Origin: Streptomyces tailanensis | Lineage (GTDB): Bacteria > Actinomycetota > Actinomycetes > Streptomycetales > Streptomycetaceae | Length of the DNA stretch: 64,000 bases | NCBI RefSeq assembly: GCF_008386495.1 | Contig: NZ_VTHJ01000022.1 | Location: 62,001 to 126,000, forward strand | Direction of reading: 5' to 3' | Program-made: the position numbers and the translations under genes | Shown here: positions 17,055-26,070 of the stretch, piece after piece | How the letters are laid out: every line of letters begins with the position of its first letter | Position numbering within the stretch: position 1 is the first letter of the stretch | Notes under the pieces: model-generated | The model's database searches: none | Seen by the model: the letters and a program-made list of their open reading frames with translations, nothing else | What the model was told of the DNA's origin: nothing

Positions 17055-17639
17055 TCAGGCTGTGGGGTTCCCCGCCCTGCCATAGCGGCGGAACGCGACG
17101 GTCTCCACCGTCCAGACACTGAACGGCACCTTGTCACCGAAGATGTACGGATCCTTGCGCGCGTAGCGGCCCTTGCACGGGTCGGAGTACACCTCGATGG
17201 TGCCCGTGCGAGGGTCGACGATCATGTAGTGGGCGATCCCCATGGCGGGGTACTCGGTGAGCTTCTCGCCGTAGTCGTTGTCCGGGTTGGACGGCGAGAC
17301 GATCTCGATGGTGGCCAGCACCTGGGCGGCGTCCACGGTCAGGCCTTCCTCGTCGAGCACCTCCTCCGGAATGACGACAGCGTCCGGGCGTCGCATGCGG
17401 CCGAGCGACACGTGCTCGATTACGGGGCCGTTCGCGCAGATGTATCCGGGGTGGGTGGCAGAGAGCTGCGCGTCGAGCTGATCGCGGATACGGCGCACGG
17501 TGCCCTCGTGGCGTTTCGAGGGGCACATCATGGCGAGGAACGGGCCGGAGGGGCCGATCTCCACCTTCCATGAGCCTTCCAACTGCTCGGCATAGGCCGT
17601 GAGCCGCTCGGCGATCGCGCGCATCTTCGCGTACTCCAT
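17055..17639 (-). CDS. Uma2 family (DUF820) putative endonuclease
   Basis: A 194-residue protein of the Uma2/DUF820 family, which has a PD-(D/E)xK nuclease fold and is much expanded in actinobacteria and cyanobacteria. Conserved features: RRPDAVVIPEEV, then the TIEIVSPSNPDNDYGEK run holding the acidic and Lys residues of the presumed active site, and HYMIVDPRTGTIEVY. The start at 17639 is taken because TACGCT lies 6 nt upstream with no ribosome site, the pattern of a leaderless gene. Lies 71 nt after a toxin-antitoxin-like pair on the same strand. Biological role of the family is unknown. Confidence 0.85.
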   Translation of the reverse strand: MEYAKMRAIAERLTAYAEQLEGSWKVEIGPSGPFLAMMCPSKRHEGTVRRIRDQLDAQLSATHPGYICANGPVIEHVSLGRMRRPDAVVIPEEVLDEEGLTVDAAQVLATIEIVSPSNPDNDYGEKLTEYPAMGIAHYMIVDPRTGTIEVYSDPCKGRYARKDPYIFGDKVPFSVWTVETVAFRRYGRAGNPTA

Positions 17640-17645
17640 GTCCCG

Positions 17646-17651
17646 AGCGTA
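17646..17651 (-). promoter_or_regulatory. Candidate -10 element, leaderless start of the Uma2 gene
   Basis: TACGCT followed by 6 nt and then ATG at 17639. Confidence 0.4.
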
Positions 17652-17710
17652 GCGAACAGGTAAGTGCGGTACTTCCTCACATACCGAGGCAAACACCGGC
17701 CCCTCGGTGT

Positions 17711-18001
17711 TCAGAGATAGTCGAACGGCGGGATGATCCGCGTGATCGCGATGAGACGTAGCCGGGGTACCGGCAACGCGTAGAACCAGCCGTCGGTGAG
17801 GAGCGGGATGCGGCGTACGCCACCGGCCACGCCTCGTCGGGGTCCTTCTCCGATGTCCGTTACATCGACGCCGACCTCGGCGAGGGCGACCAACTCGGAC
17901 GCCAGTCGCTCGACCTCGTCGACGATGTGCTGGGGGAATCCGGCCGCGACGTGTTCGGCATCCGGGTCGTACTCCCAGCGCCAGCCTTCTTCGTCTCCCA
18001 T
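17711..18001 (-). CDS. Small RelE/ParE-like protein, possible toxin
   Basis: A 96-residue protein. The WRWEYDPDAEHVAAGFP start, the helical VDEVERLASELVALAEVG, the GGVRRIPLLTDGWFYAL strand and the final PRLRLIAITRIIPP follow the helix-helix-beta pattern of RelE/ParE toxins. It starts 4 nt after the stop of the upstream DUF6247-like gene, as in toxin-antitoxin operons. The toxin assignment is inferred from length, pattern and coupling; catalytic residues are not certain. Confidence 0.6.
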   Translation of the reverse strand: MGDEEGWRWEYDPDAEHVAAGFPQHIVDEVERLASELVALAEVGVDVTDIGEGPRRGVAGGVRRIPLLTDGWFYALPVPRLRLIAITRIIPPFDYL

Positions 18002-18005
18002 ACCG

Positions 18006-18380
18006 TCACACGCCCTCGGCCCGCTCGATCCCGGCCTCCGCGCACGCCGTGTCGAGGATCCGGCCGATCTCGGACGCGATGGCCCGGGCCTCCTCAATGC
18101 TCTCGGTGGCAGCGGCGCGTGCCTCCAGGGAACGCAGTCTGGCGGCCCGCTCAGGATGCCGCTCCAGCGCGACGTACACCGCCCACTGCCCCACGAAGCG
18201 GCGCATGGGTGCTGCGCTGACCTGCTCGCGCGCCTGCTGAAGTGCTACGGAGCGTTCCGCGTCGAACGTGGGCAGAGCATCGGGGGCCAGCTGAGCGAGG
18301 GCTGCCCGTAGATCTTCCGGGGTGCCGGCCGGCTGAGGGGTGACGGAGTCGCCGGATCCGGACTGCGTGGCGGTGCTCAT
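18006..18380 (-). CDS. DUF6247-like protein, possible antitoxin partner
   Basis: A 124-residue, mostly helical protein. The segment DLRAALAQLAPDALPTFDAE followed by RFVGQWAVYVALERHP matches the DUF6247 pattern as I remember it. The ATG at 18380 has AAGGAG 8 nt upstream. It ends 4 nt before the RelE-like gene, so the pair is cotranscribed and probably coupled. A role as antitoxin is inferred from the arrangement only. Confidence 0.65.
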   Translation of the reverse strand: MSTATQSGSGDSVTPQPAGTPEDLRAALAQLAPDALPTFDAERSVALQQAREQVSAAPMRRFVGQWAVYVALERHPERAARLRSLEARAAATESIEEARAIASEIGRILDTACAEAGIERAEGV

Positions 18381-18469
18381 GCGCGGTCTCCTTGGGGCGA
18401 TGCGTCGGTCTGCCCGCTGCCCGCCAGAGTACCTGCGGGGCTGCGGCGCGGGCTGTGCCTGTGGACAAC

Positions 18470-18903
18470 TCACGCCTCGTCTCCGTTCCGCTTCGGTACG
18501 ACGCTGAACCACACGGCCTTGCCGTGCGGGTAGTCGCGCACGCCCCACTCGTCCGCGCACGCCGCCACGATCCCGAGCCCGCGTCCGGACTCGGCGTCGT
18601 CGTCCCGGCGGGCCTCGGCGGGGGTGGGGGGTGCGGGGTTGTGGTCCCAGACGGAGACGGTGAGGGTATCCGGGGTGTGCTCGACGCTCACGCAGGCGTC
18701 GGCGGGGGAGTGGCGGTACGCGTTGGCCACCAGCTCGGAGGCGAGGAGTTCGACCGTGTCCGCCACGCAGCCGAGGCGGGTCGCGCGCAGCAGTGCGCGG
18801 AGGGCGGCTCTGACGACGGAGGCGGCGCGCGGGTCGTGGGGGATGAGGAAACCGTACGACCAGTGGGACTTGGGGGGGGTTCGGCGGTTTCGGGCGTGCG
18901 CAT
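18470..18903 (-). CDS. ATP-binding protein (HATPase_c_2, RsbW/AbaA-like) with an apparent homopolymer frameshift
   Basis: An anti-sigma-type GHKL ATPase of about 144 residues: LLASELVANAYRHSPAD is the N-box, and SGRGLGIVAACADEWGV the G-box. The good start is ATG at 18903 with GGAGG 6 nt upstream (MRTPETAEPPP), but it is one frame away from the rest: a run of 8 G (18882-18889 on the plus strand) would need to be 9 to join them. Read as given, the in-frame start is a GTG at 18961 with no suitable ribosome site. It is divergent to the XRE gene; such ATPases, WhiJ/Scr1-like regulators and DUF397 proteins form recurrent developmental clusters in Streptomyces. Confidence 0.75.
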
Positions 18904-18974
18904 GTGGCAGCCTCCAGTTGTGCGCTGGCTGTGACTGACGTGATACGTAAGGTAGCGGCACGGGTTATTGATAT

Positions 18975-18990
18975 ACAACCTCCTTGTTGT
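18975..18990. promoter_or_regulatory. Dyad in the divergent promoter region, possible XRE operator
   Basis: ACAAC-N6-GTTGT at 18975-18990, between the ATP-binding gene and the XRE regulator gene, in an AT-richer stretch. Confidence 0.3.
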
Positions 18991-19031
18991 CATGTGTGGT
19001 TGGTGACTTCCTGGCTGGATGAGGAGATGGA

Positions 19032-19910
19032 ATGGGGTTGAGGGCTAACCCGACGTACCGTCAGCGGAGGTTCGGGGCGGAAGTTCGTGCGATTCGTGAG
19101 TGTGCAGGGCTCTCGACGGTTGAGGCCGCCGAGGTGATGGGCATGCGGCAGTCGCATATCAGTAATGTCGAGGCGGGGCGGACGAGCCTGTCGCCCGAGC
19201 GATTGCGCGCGCTTGCTGCTGCTGGTGGTTGTGAGAACACCACGTATGTTGACGCGCTGGTGGAGCTGGGGCAGAGGTCGGGGAAGGGGTGGTGGACCGC
19301 GTACCGGGAGCAACTGCGGCCGTCGCTGCTGGACTTGGTCGAGCTTGAGGACAGTGTCGAGCGTGTCATCTGCTACGAGCCCATGTTCATCCCCGGCTTG
19401 TTTCAGACCTTGGCCTACGCGACGGCCGGTTACCGGGGTGGCTACACCATGGCCACACCCGAACAGCAGGACAGGGAAGTCGACTTCCGCATGCAGCGGC
19501 AGCGGGTACTCACCCGCGAGCGGCCACCCCGGATTCACGCGGTGGTTCACGAGGCGGCTCTACATGTCTCCTGGGGCAGGCCCGAGATCATGCGAGACCA
19601 ACTGCTCCGGCTCATCGAGGTGGCGCAGCTCCCCAACGTGACACTCCAAGTGCTCCCCTTCGATGGGCGGGTGGGCTTTGGCACGTCCTTCACGTTCCTG
19701 GAGCCGACGGCGCCCCAGCTCAGTACCGTTGTCGTCGCCCATGTCGAGAAGTCGCTGTATCTCGGGGAACCGGAAGTCCTCACCAGGTACCGAACCTGGT
19801 TCGCTAGGCTGTGCGAAGCGGCACTACCTTCGGTGGAAGCCGACGGAGGGGCGCCGCCGGTGAAGGATTCCCTACGGCTGATCCAACGCCTTCTGCATCC
19901 CTTGCTCTAG
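19032..19910 (+). CDS. XRE-family regulator with DUF5753 (Scr1/WhiJ-like)
   Basis: A 292-residue regulator. The N-terminal HTH is at about residues 14-70 (LSTVEAAEVMGMRQSHISNVEAG appears as two half motifs). The DUF5753 domain fills about residues 105-285, with the conserved EPMFIPGLFQT and the TLQVLPF segment. This architecture is typical of the Scr1 antitoxin-like and WhiJ-like regulators that pair with a small DUF397 protein. GAGGAG precedes the ATG at 19032. The DUF397 gene starts 10 nt after its stop. Confidence 0.92.
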   Translation: MGLRANPTYRQRRFGAEVRAIRECAGLSTVEAAEVMGMRQSHISNVEAGRTSLSPERLRALAAAGGCENTTYVDALVELGQRSGKGWWTAYREQLRPSLLDLVELEDSVERVICYEPMFIPGLFQTLAYATAGYRGGYTMATPEQQDREVDFRMQRQRVLTRERPPRIHAVVHEAALHVSWGRPEIMRDQLLRLIEVAQLPNVTLQVLPFDGRVGFGTSFTFLEPTAPQLSTVVVAHVEKSLYLGEPEVLTRYRTWFARLCEAALPSVEADGGAPPVKDSLRLIQRLLHPLL

Positions 19911-19920
19911 GAGGAACCGC

Positions 19921-20133
19921 GTGTCCCAGCTCGCGTGGCAGAAGTCGAGCTTCAGCGAGCCCGGTTCCGACACCTGCGTCGAGATAGCCGCAGCCCCTGT
20001 CAGTAACCGCCCCCACCTCCGCGAAAGCGCCACCCCCGACACCGTCATAGCGACCACGCCCGCCGCCCTGCGCGCCTTCCTTGGCGGAATCAAGGGCGAG
20101 GCCTTTGGCCAGGCCAGGCGGCACACAAGCTGA
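19921..20133 (+). CDS. DUF397 small protein (Scr2-type partner)
   Basis: A 70-residue protein with the DUF397 hallmarks: LAWQKSSFS near the N-terminus, CVEIA at about residues 19-23, and a C-terminal FLGGIKGE. GTG start with AGGAGG about 6 nt upstream. It is cotranscribed with the XRE/DUF5753 gene; in the Scr1-Scr2 system the DUF397 protein is the proposed partner. About 240 bp without a gene follow. Confidence 0.93.
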   Translation: MSQLAWQKSSFSEPGSDTCVEIAAAPVSNRPHLRESATPDTVIATTPAALRAFLGGIKGEAFGQARRHTS

Positions 20134-20374
20134 AGCCCCGGGCTCGCCCATCAACCGGCGGCCCGGCCGGCCTGGCTCCGGGCGGGACCGGCCCTGCGAG
20201 GGCGTAGCGCGGCCGGCCGTGCCCGTGGTGCCTTGCCCGACGTGGTGCGTGCATCCGCGTGAAGGCCGTCCCCCGGACGGGCCGGGTGATGTGCGCTATG
20301 CACCCAGTCATCCGATATTGGCCGGTACCAGGCAGCGCAGCAGCGCACATTCGCGCACGTACGAGGAGGCCCCC

Positions 20375-21994
20375 ATGCCCGGAGCCACGCATGCCCGATG
20401 GGCCGCCGGTGCGGCGGCGGTCGCGCTGGTCGTGACCGGCTGTGGGGGCGGGGACGACGGCGACAGCGGCGCCGTGCTCAGCTCCTCCTGGACCGACCCG
20501 CAGAACCCCCTGGAGCCCGCCAACACCAACGAGGTGCAGGGCGGCAAGGTGCTGGACATGATCTTCCGCGGGCTGAAGCGGTACGACGCGAAGACCGGCG
20601 CCGCCGAGGACATGCTCGCCGAGAGGATCGAGACCTCCGACTCGCGGAACTACACCATCACAGTCAAGGACGGCTGGACCTTCAGCGACGGCGAGAAGGT
20701 CACCGCCAGGTCCTTCGTGGACGCCTGGAACTACGGGGCGAGCCTCAAGAACAACCAGAAGAACGCCTACTTCTTCAGCTACATCGAGGGCTACGACAAG
20801 GTCCACCCGGAGAAGGGCGAGCAGAGCGCCGAGACCATGTCCGGGCTGAAGGTCACAGGTGAACGGACCTTCACCGTCAGGCTCAGCCAGAAGTTCTCCA
20901 GCTTCCCCGACACCCTCGGCTACAACGCCTTCGTGCCGCTGCCCCGCGCGTTCTTCGACGACCACGCCGCCTGGCTGGCCAAGCCCGTGGGCAACGGCCC
21001 GTACGCCGTGGAGTCGTACACCAAGGGCTCCGAGATGCGTCTGACGAAGTGGGACGCCTACCCGGGTGAGGACGCGGCCCGCAACGGTGGCGTCACCCTC
21101 AAGGTCTACACGGACAACAACACGGCCTACACCGACCTGATGGCCGGCAACCTCGACCTCGTCGACGACGTACCGGCCCAGCAGCTGAAGAACGTCCGCG
21201 GCGACCTCGGCGACCGCTACCTCAACACCCCGGCCGGCATCATCCAGACCCTGGCCTTCCCCCACTACGACAAGGACTGGAACAAGGCCGGCTCGGTCAA
21301 GGTCCGCAAGGGGCTGTCCCGAGCGATCAACCGCGAGCAGATCACCGACACCATCTTCCAGAAGACCCGCACCCCCGCCACCGACTGGACCTCACCCGTC
21401 CTCGGCAAGGACGGCGGCTACAAGGAGGGGCTGTGTGGTGAGTGGTGCGATTACGACGCCGCCGCGGCGAAGAAGCTGATCGAGGAGGGCGGTGGGCTGC
21501 CCGGCGGGCAGGTGAAGATCACGTACAACGCGGACACCGGCTCCCACAAGCTGTGGGTGGACGCCGTCTGCAACTCCATCAACAACGCCCTGGACAACGA
21601 CCGGGCCTGTGTCGGCAACCCGATCGGCACCTTCGCCGACTTCCGGAGCAAGAGCACGACCCAGAAGATCTCCGGGCCCTTCCGGGCCGGCTGGCAGATG
21701 GACTACCCGCTGACCCAGAACTTCCTCCAACCGCTCTACTACACCAATGCCTCCTCCAACGACGGCAAGTGGTCCAACGAGGAGTTCGACAGGCTCGTCG
21801 ACCAGGCGAACGCCGAGACCGACGTCGCCAAGGCCGTCGAGATCTTCCAGCAGGCCGAGGAGGTCGTCCGGGACAACATGGCGGCCATCCCGCTCTGGTA
21901 CCAGAACGGCAGCGCCGGCTGGTCCGAGCGGCTGTCGAACGTGGCCCTCAACCCGTTCAGCGTTCCCGTCTACGACCAGATCAAGGTCGGCTGA
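20375..21994 (+). CDS. Second peptide ABC transporter substrate-binding lipoprotein
   Basis: A 539-residue DppA/OppA-type binding protein. GAGGAGG lies 6 nt before the ATG. Lipobox VVTGC with lipid Cys23. Family features include WTFSDGEKVTA and the late NMAAIPLWYQNG motif. Its sequence is clearly different from BldKB, so the ligand is probably different. First gene of a compact five-gene operon (binding protein, two permeases, two ATPases). In S. coelicolor a comparable operon lies directly after bldK. Confidence 0.9.
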   Translation: MPGATHARWAAGAAAVALVVTGCGGGDDGDSGAVLSSSWTDPQNPLEPANTNEVQGGKVLDMIFRGLKRYDAKTGAAEDMLAERIETSDSRNYTITVKDGWTFSDGEKVTARSFVDAWNYGASLKNNQKNAYFFSYIEGYDKVHPEKGEQSAETMSGLKVTGERTFTVRLSQKFSSFPDTLGYNAFVPLPRAFFDDHAAWLAKPVGNGPYAVESYTKGSEMRLTKWDAYPGEDAARNGGVTLKVYTDNNTAYTDLMAGNLDLVDDVPAQQLKNVRGDLGDRYLNTPAGIIQTLAFPHYDKDWNKAGSVKVRKGLSRAINREQITDTIFQKTRTPATDWTSPVLGKDGGYKEGLCGEWCDYDAAAAKKLIEEGGGLPGGQVKITYNADTGSHKLWVDAVCNSINNALDNDRACVGNPIGTFADFRSKSTTQKISGPFRAGWQMDYPLTQNFLQPLYYTNASSNDGKWSNEEFDRLVDQANAETDVAKAVEIFQQAEEVVRDNMAAIPLWYQNGSAGWSERLSNVALNPFSVPVYDQIKVG

Positions 21995-22001
21995 ACCCGT
22001 C

Positions 22002-22925
22002 ATGGGGCGGTACGTCGTCCGGCGTCTGGTGCAGATGGTCCCGGTGTTCATCGGGGCGACCCTGCTGATCTTCCTCATGGTGAACGTGATGGGCGACCCC
22101 GTCGCGGGCCTGTGCGGCGACCGGCAGTGCGACCCGGCGACGGCCGCGCAGCTCAGGAAGGAGTTCGGCCTCGATCAGCCCGTGTGGCAGCAGTACCTGA
22201 CCTACATGGGGAACGTCTTCACCGGAGACTTCGGTACGGCGTTCAACGGCCAGGAAGTCACCGAGCTGATGTCCACGGCCTTCCCGGTCACCATCCGGCT
22301 CACCGTCGTGGCGATCCTGTTCGAGGTCGTCATCGGGGTCACGCTGGGCGTCGTCACCGGCCTGCGCCGTGGCCGCCCCGTCGACACCGGTGTCCTGCTG
22401 CTCACCCTCGTCGTCATCTCCGTCCCCACCTTCGTCACCGGCCTGCTGCTCCAGCTGCTGCTCGGCGTGGAGTGGGGATGGATCAGGCCGTCCGTCTCCC
22501 CGGCCGCCCCCTTCGACGAGCTGATCCTCCCGGGCCTCGTCCTCGCCTCGGTCTCCCTCGCGTACGTCACCCGCCTGACCCGTACGTCGATCGCGGAGAA
22601 CCGGCGCTCCGACTACGTCCGTACGGCCATCGCCAAGGGCCTGCCCAGACACCGCGTCGTCACCCGGCACCTGCTGCGCAACTCCCTCATCCCCGTCGTC
22701 ACCTTCATCGGCGCCGACATCGGCTTCCTCATGGGCGGCGCGATCGTCACCGAGCGGATCTTCAACATCCACGGCGTCGGCTACCAGCTCTACCAGGGGA
22801 TTCTCCGGCAGAACACGCAGACCGTCGTCGGCTTCGTGACCGTGCTCGTCCTCGTCTTCCTGCTCTGCAACCTGGTCGTCGACCTCCTGTACGCCGTACT
22901 CGACCCGAGGATCCGCTATGCCTGA
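22002..22925 (+). CDS. Peptide ABC transporter permease (DppB type)
   Basis: A 307-residue permease with six predicted helices. The start GRYVVRRLVQMVPVFIGATL and the EAA loop (YVRTAIAKGLPRHRVVTRHLL) are typical. The stop overlaps the next start by 8 nt. It forms the membrane channel with the following permease. Confidence 0.92.
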   Translation: MGRYVVRRLVQMVPVFIGATLLIFLMVNVMGDPVAGLCGDRQCDPATAAQLRKEFGLDQPVWQQYLTYMGNVFTGDFGTAFNGQEVTELMSTAFPVTIRLTVVAILFEVVIGVTLGVVTGLRRGRPVDTGVLLLTLVVISVPTFVTGLLLQLLLGVEWGWIRPSVSPAAPFDELILPGLVLASVSLAYVTRLTRTSIAENRRSDYVRTAIAKGLPRHRVVTRHLLRNSLIPVVTFIGADIGFLMGGAIVTERIFNIHGVGYQLYQGILRQNTQTVVGFVTVLVLVFLLCNLVVDLLYAVLDPRIRYA

Positions 22926-23916
22926 GCAGCCGTTGGAGTCCGAGGGGGTGATCGCGGGGACGGGCACGGGCGGGGCTATGGACCTCGCCACGACCGAGGC
23001 GGAGACGCCGGCGAAGCGGCCGCCGCCGGCGTTCGGTGGAGGACCGGGCGGCGGTACGGAATCCACGGGAAAACCCCGCTCCCTCTGGTCCGACGCCTGG
23101 CGCGACCTGCGCCGCAACCCCGTCTTCATCGTCTCGGGCCTGATCATCCTCTTCCTGATCGTCATCTCTCTCTGGCCCTCGGCCATCGCCTCCGGCAGCC
23201 CCCTCGACTGCGACCTGGCCAAGTCCCAGCAGGGCTCCGCGCCCGGCCACCCCTTCGGCTACGACGGCCAGGGCTGCGACGTCTACACGCGTACGGTCTA
23301 CGGTGCCCGTACGTCCGTCGCGGTCGGCGTCTGCGCCATGCTCGGGGTCGCGATCCTCGGCTCGGTACTGGGGGCGCTCGCCGGTTTCTTCGGCGGCCCG
23401 TGGGACTCGATCCTCTCCAGGATCACCGACATCTTCTTCGCCATCCCGGTCATCCTCGGCGGCCTGGTCCTGCTGTCCGTGGTGACCAGCAACTCCATCT
23501 GGCCGGTGATCGGGTTCATGGTGCTGCTCGGCTGGCCGCAGATCTCCCGCATCGCCCGCGGCTCGGTCATCACCGCCAAGCAGAACGACTACGTTCAGGC
23601 GGCCCGGGCGCTCGGCGCGTCCAACTCCCGCATGCTGCTACGGCACATCACACCGAACGCCGTCGCCCCGGTCATCGTCGTGGCCACCATCGCGCTCGGC
23701 ACGTACATCGCGCTGGAGGCGACCCTGTCGTACCTCGGCGTCGGTCTGAAACCACCGAGCGTCTCCTGGGGCATCGACATCTCCGCCGCCTCCCCCTACA
23801 TCCGCAACGCTCCGCATGCGCTGTTGTGGCCCTCGGGAGCCCTCGCGATCACGGTCCTCGCCTTCATCATGCTCGGCGACGCGGTGCGCGACGCCCTCGA
23901 TCCGAAGTTGAGGTGA
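22918..23916 (+). CDS. Peptide ABC transporter permease (DppC type)
   Basis: A 332-residue permease with a long, Gly/Pro-rich N-terminal cytoplasmic tail (about 60 residues), six helices and the EAA loop (YVQAARALGASNSRMLLRHI). The C-terminus DAVRDALDPKLR is classical. ATG overlaps the previous stop by 8 nt, so the two permeases are translationally coupled. Confidence 0.92.
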   Translation: MPEQPLESEGVIAGTGTGGAMDLATTEAETPAKRPPPAFGGGPGGGTESTGKPRSLWSDAWRDLRRNPVFIVSGLIILFLIVISLWPSAIASGSPLDCDLAKSQQGSAPGHPFGYDGQGCDVYTRTVYGARTSVAVGVCAMLGVAILGSVLGALAGFFGGPWDSILSRITDIFFAIPVILGGLVLLSVVTSNSIWPVIGFMVLLGWPQISRIARGSVITAKQNDYVQAARALGASNSRMLLRHITPNAVAPVIVVATIALGTYIALEATLSYLGVGLKPPSVSWGIDISAASPYIRNAPHALLWPSGALAITVLAFIMLGDAVRDALDPKLR

Positions 23917-23925
23917 GCCGGCGCC

Positions 23926-24909
23926 ATGTTGCTCGAAGTGCGTGATCTGCATGTGGAGTTCAGGACGCGGGACGGGGTCGCCAAGGCCGTCAACGGCGTC
24001 GACTACGGGGTGGATGAGGGGGAGACGCTTGCCGTCCTCGGCGAGTCCGGGTCCGGCAAGTCGGTCACCGCGCAGGCGATCATGGGGATCCTCGACATGC
24101 CGCCGGGGCGGATCACCGGCGGCGAGATCCTCTTCAAGGGCCAGGACCTGCTGCGGCTCAAGGAGGAGGAACGCCGGAAGTTCCGCGGCGCCGAGATGGC
24201 CATGATCTTCCAGGACGCGCTGTCGTCCCTCAACCCGGTCCTGTCCGTCGGCGACCAGCTCGGCGAGATGTTCGTCGTCCACCGGGGCATGTCGAGGAAG
24301 GACGCCCGCGCCAGGGCCGTCGAGCTGATGGACCGGGTCCGCATCCCGGCCGCCAAGGAGCGCGTACGGGACTATCCCCACCAGTTCTCCGGCGGCATGC
24401 GGCAACGCATCATGATCGCCATGGCGCTGGCCCTGGAGCCGGCGCTGATCATCGCCGACGAGCCGACGACGGCGTTGGACGTCACCGTCCAGGCCCAGGT
24501 CATGGCGCTCCTCGCCGAACTCCGACGCGAGCTGAACATGGGGCTCATCCTCATCACCCACGACCTCGGCGTGGTCGCGGACGTCGCCGACCGCATCGCC
24601 GTGATGTACGCGGGCCGCATCGTGGAGTCCGCCCCCGTCCACGACATCTACAAGGCCCCCGCCCACCCGTACACCCGAGGCCTCCTCGACTCGATCCCGC
24701 GCCTGGACCAGAAGGGACAGGAGCTCTACGCCATCAAGGGCCTGCCGCCCAACCTCATGAACATCCCGCCCGGCTGCGCCTTCAACCCCCGCTGCCCGAT
24801 GGCCCGGGACGTGTGCCGGACCGATGCGCCCCCGCTGTACGACGTGATCCCGTCGGACGGGACCCGGGTGAGCGCCTGTCACTTCTGGACGGAGTGCCTC
24901 CATGGTTGA
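23926..24909 (+). CDS. Peptide ABC transporter ATPase (DppD type)
   Basis: A 327-residue ATPase. Walker A GESGSGKS at about residues 38-45, signature SGGMRQR, Walker B IIADEP, and the C-terminal CAFNPRC motif of oligopeptide ATPases. Starts 9 nt after the permease stop and overlaps the next gene by 8 nt. Confidence 0.92.
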   Translation: MLLEVRDLHVEFRTRDGVAKAVNGVDYGVDEGETLAVLGESGSGKSVTAQAIMGILDMPPGRITGGEILFKGQDLLRLKEEERRKFRGAEMAMIFQDALSSLNPVLSVGDQLGEMFVVHRGMSRKDARARAVELMDRVRIPAAKERVRDYPHQFSGGMRQRIMIAMALALEPALIIADEPTTALDVTVQAQVMALLAELRRELNMGLILITHDLGVVADVADRIAVMYAGRIVESAPVHDIYKAPAHPYTRGLLDSIPRLDQKGQELYAIKGLPPNLMNIPPGCAFNPRCPMARDVCRTDAPPLYDVIPSDGTRVSACHFWTECLHG

Positions 24910-25963
24910 GCCGATCCTGGAGGTGAGTGGACTGGTCAAGCACTTCCCCTTGACCCAGGGCATTCTGTTCAAGAAGCAGGTCGGCGCCGTCAAGGCCGTC
25001 GACGGTGTGGACCTCACTCTCAGCAAAGGGGAGACCCTCGGCATCGTCGGCGAGTCCGGCTGCGGCAAGTCGACAGTCGCCAAGATGCTGGTCAACCTTG
25101 AACAGCCGACGGCAGGGTCGATCAAGTACAGGGGCGAGGACATCACCAAGCTCTCCGGCAAGGCCCTCAAGTCCGTCCGCCGTAACATCCAGATGGTCTT
25201 CCAGGACCCGTACACCTCCCTCAACCCCCGTATGACCGTGGGCGACATCATCGGAGAGCCGTACGACATCCACCCCGAGGTGGCCCCGAAGGGCGACCGG
25301 CGGCGCAAGGTCCAGGAACTGCTCGACGTGGTCGGGCTCAACCCCGAGTACATCAACCGCTATCCGCACCAGTTCTCCGGCGGCCAGCGCCAACGCATCG
25401 GCATCGCCCGCGGGTTGGCGCTCCGCCCCGAGATCATCGTCGCCGACGAGCCCGTCTCCGCGCTCGACGTCTCCGTCCAGGCCCAGGTGATCAACCTGTT
25501 GGACCGGCTCCAGGGCGAGTTCGGGCTGTCGTACGTCTTCATCGCCCACGACCTGTCGATCGTGCGGCACATCTCCGACCGGGTGGGGGTCATGTACCTC
25601 GGCCGCATCGTGGAGACCGGCCGCGACGCCGAGATCTACGACCATCCGACGCATCCCTACACCCAGGCGCTGCTCTCCGCCGTGCCCGTACCGGACCCCG
25701 AGGCCCGCGAGCACCGGGAGCGGATCATCCTCTTCGGTGACGTGCCCTCCCCGACGAACATCCCGTCCGGCTGCCGCTTCCGCACCCGCTGCTGGAAGGC
25801 GCAAGAGAGGTGCGCGCTGGAGGTACCGCTGCTCGCGGTCCCGGCGGAGTTCCGGCTCACCACCGGGCCGGCGGCCCATGACTCGGCCTGCCATTTCGCG
25901 GAGGAGAAGCAGGTCGTGCCGCCGGAGGAGCCGACTGACGATCATGTGAATGGGGTGGAATAA
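24902..25963 (+). CDS. Peptide ABC transporter ATPase (DppF type)
   Basis: A 353-residue ATPase with Walker A GESGCGKST, signature SGGQRQR, Walker B IVADEP and the terminal CRFRTRC motif. Last gene of the second peptide importer operon; a strong terminator lies 107 bp downstream after an AT-rich stretch. Confidence 0.92.
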   Translation: MVEPILEVSGLVKHFPLTQGILFKKQVGAVKAVDGVDLTLSKGETLGIVGESGCGKSTVAKMLVNLEQPTAGSIKYRGEDITKLSGKALKSVRRNIQMVFQDPYTSLNPRMTVGDIIGEPYDIHPEVAPKGDRRRKVQELLDVVGLNPEYINRYPHQFSGGQRQRIGIARGLALRPEIIVADEPVSALDVSVQAQVINLLDRLQGEFGLSYVFIAHDLSIVRHISDRVGVMYLGRIVETGRDAEIYDHPTHPYTQALLSAVPVPDPEAREHRERIILFGDVPSPTNIPSGCRFRTRCWKAQERCALEVPLLAVPAEFRLTTGPAAHDSACHFAEEKQVVPPEEPTDDHVNGVE

Positions 25964-26070
25964 GCGGACAAATGCGCACCAAATGCGTTAACACGTCGGC
26001 AACTTCGCTGACGCGGTTCCGATATACGGACGCGCGAACCTAAATCACGTACGGCCGTGCGGGTGCCGTA

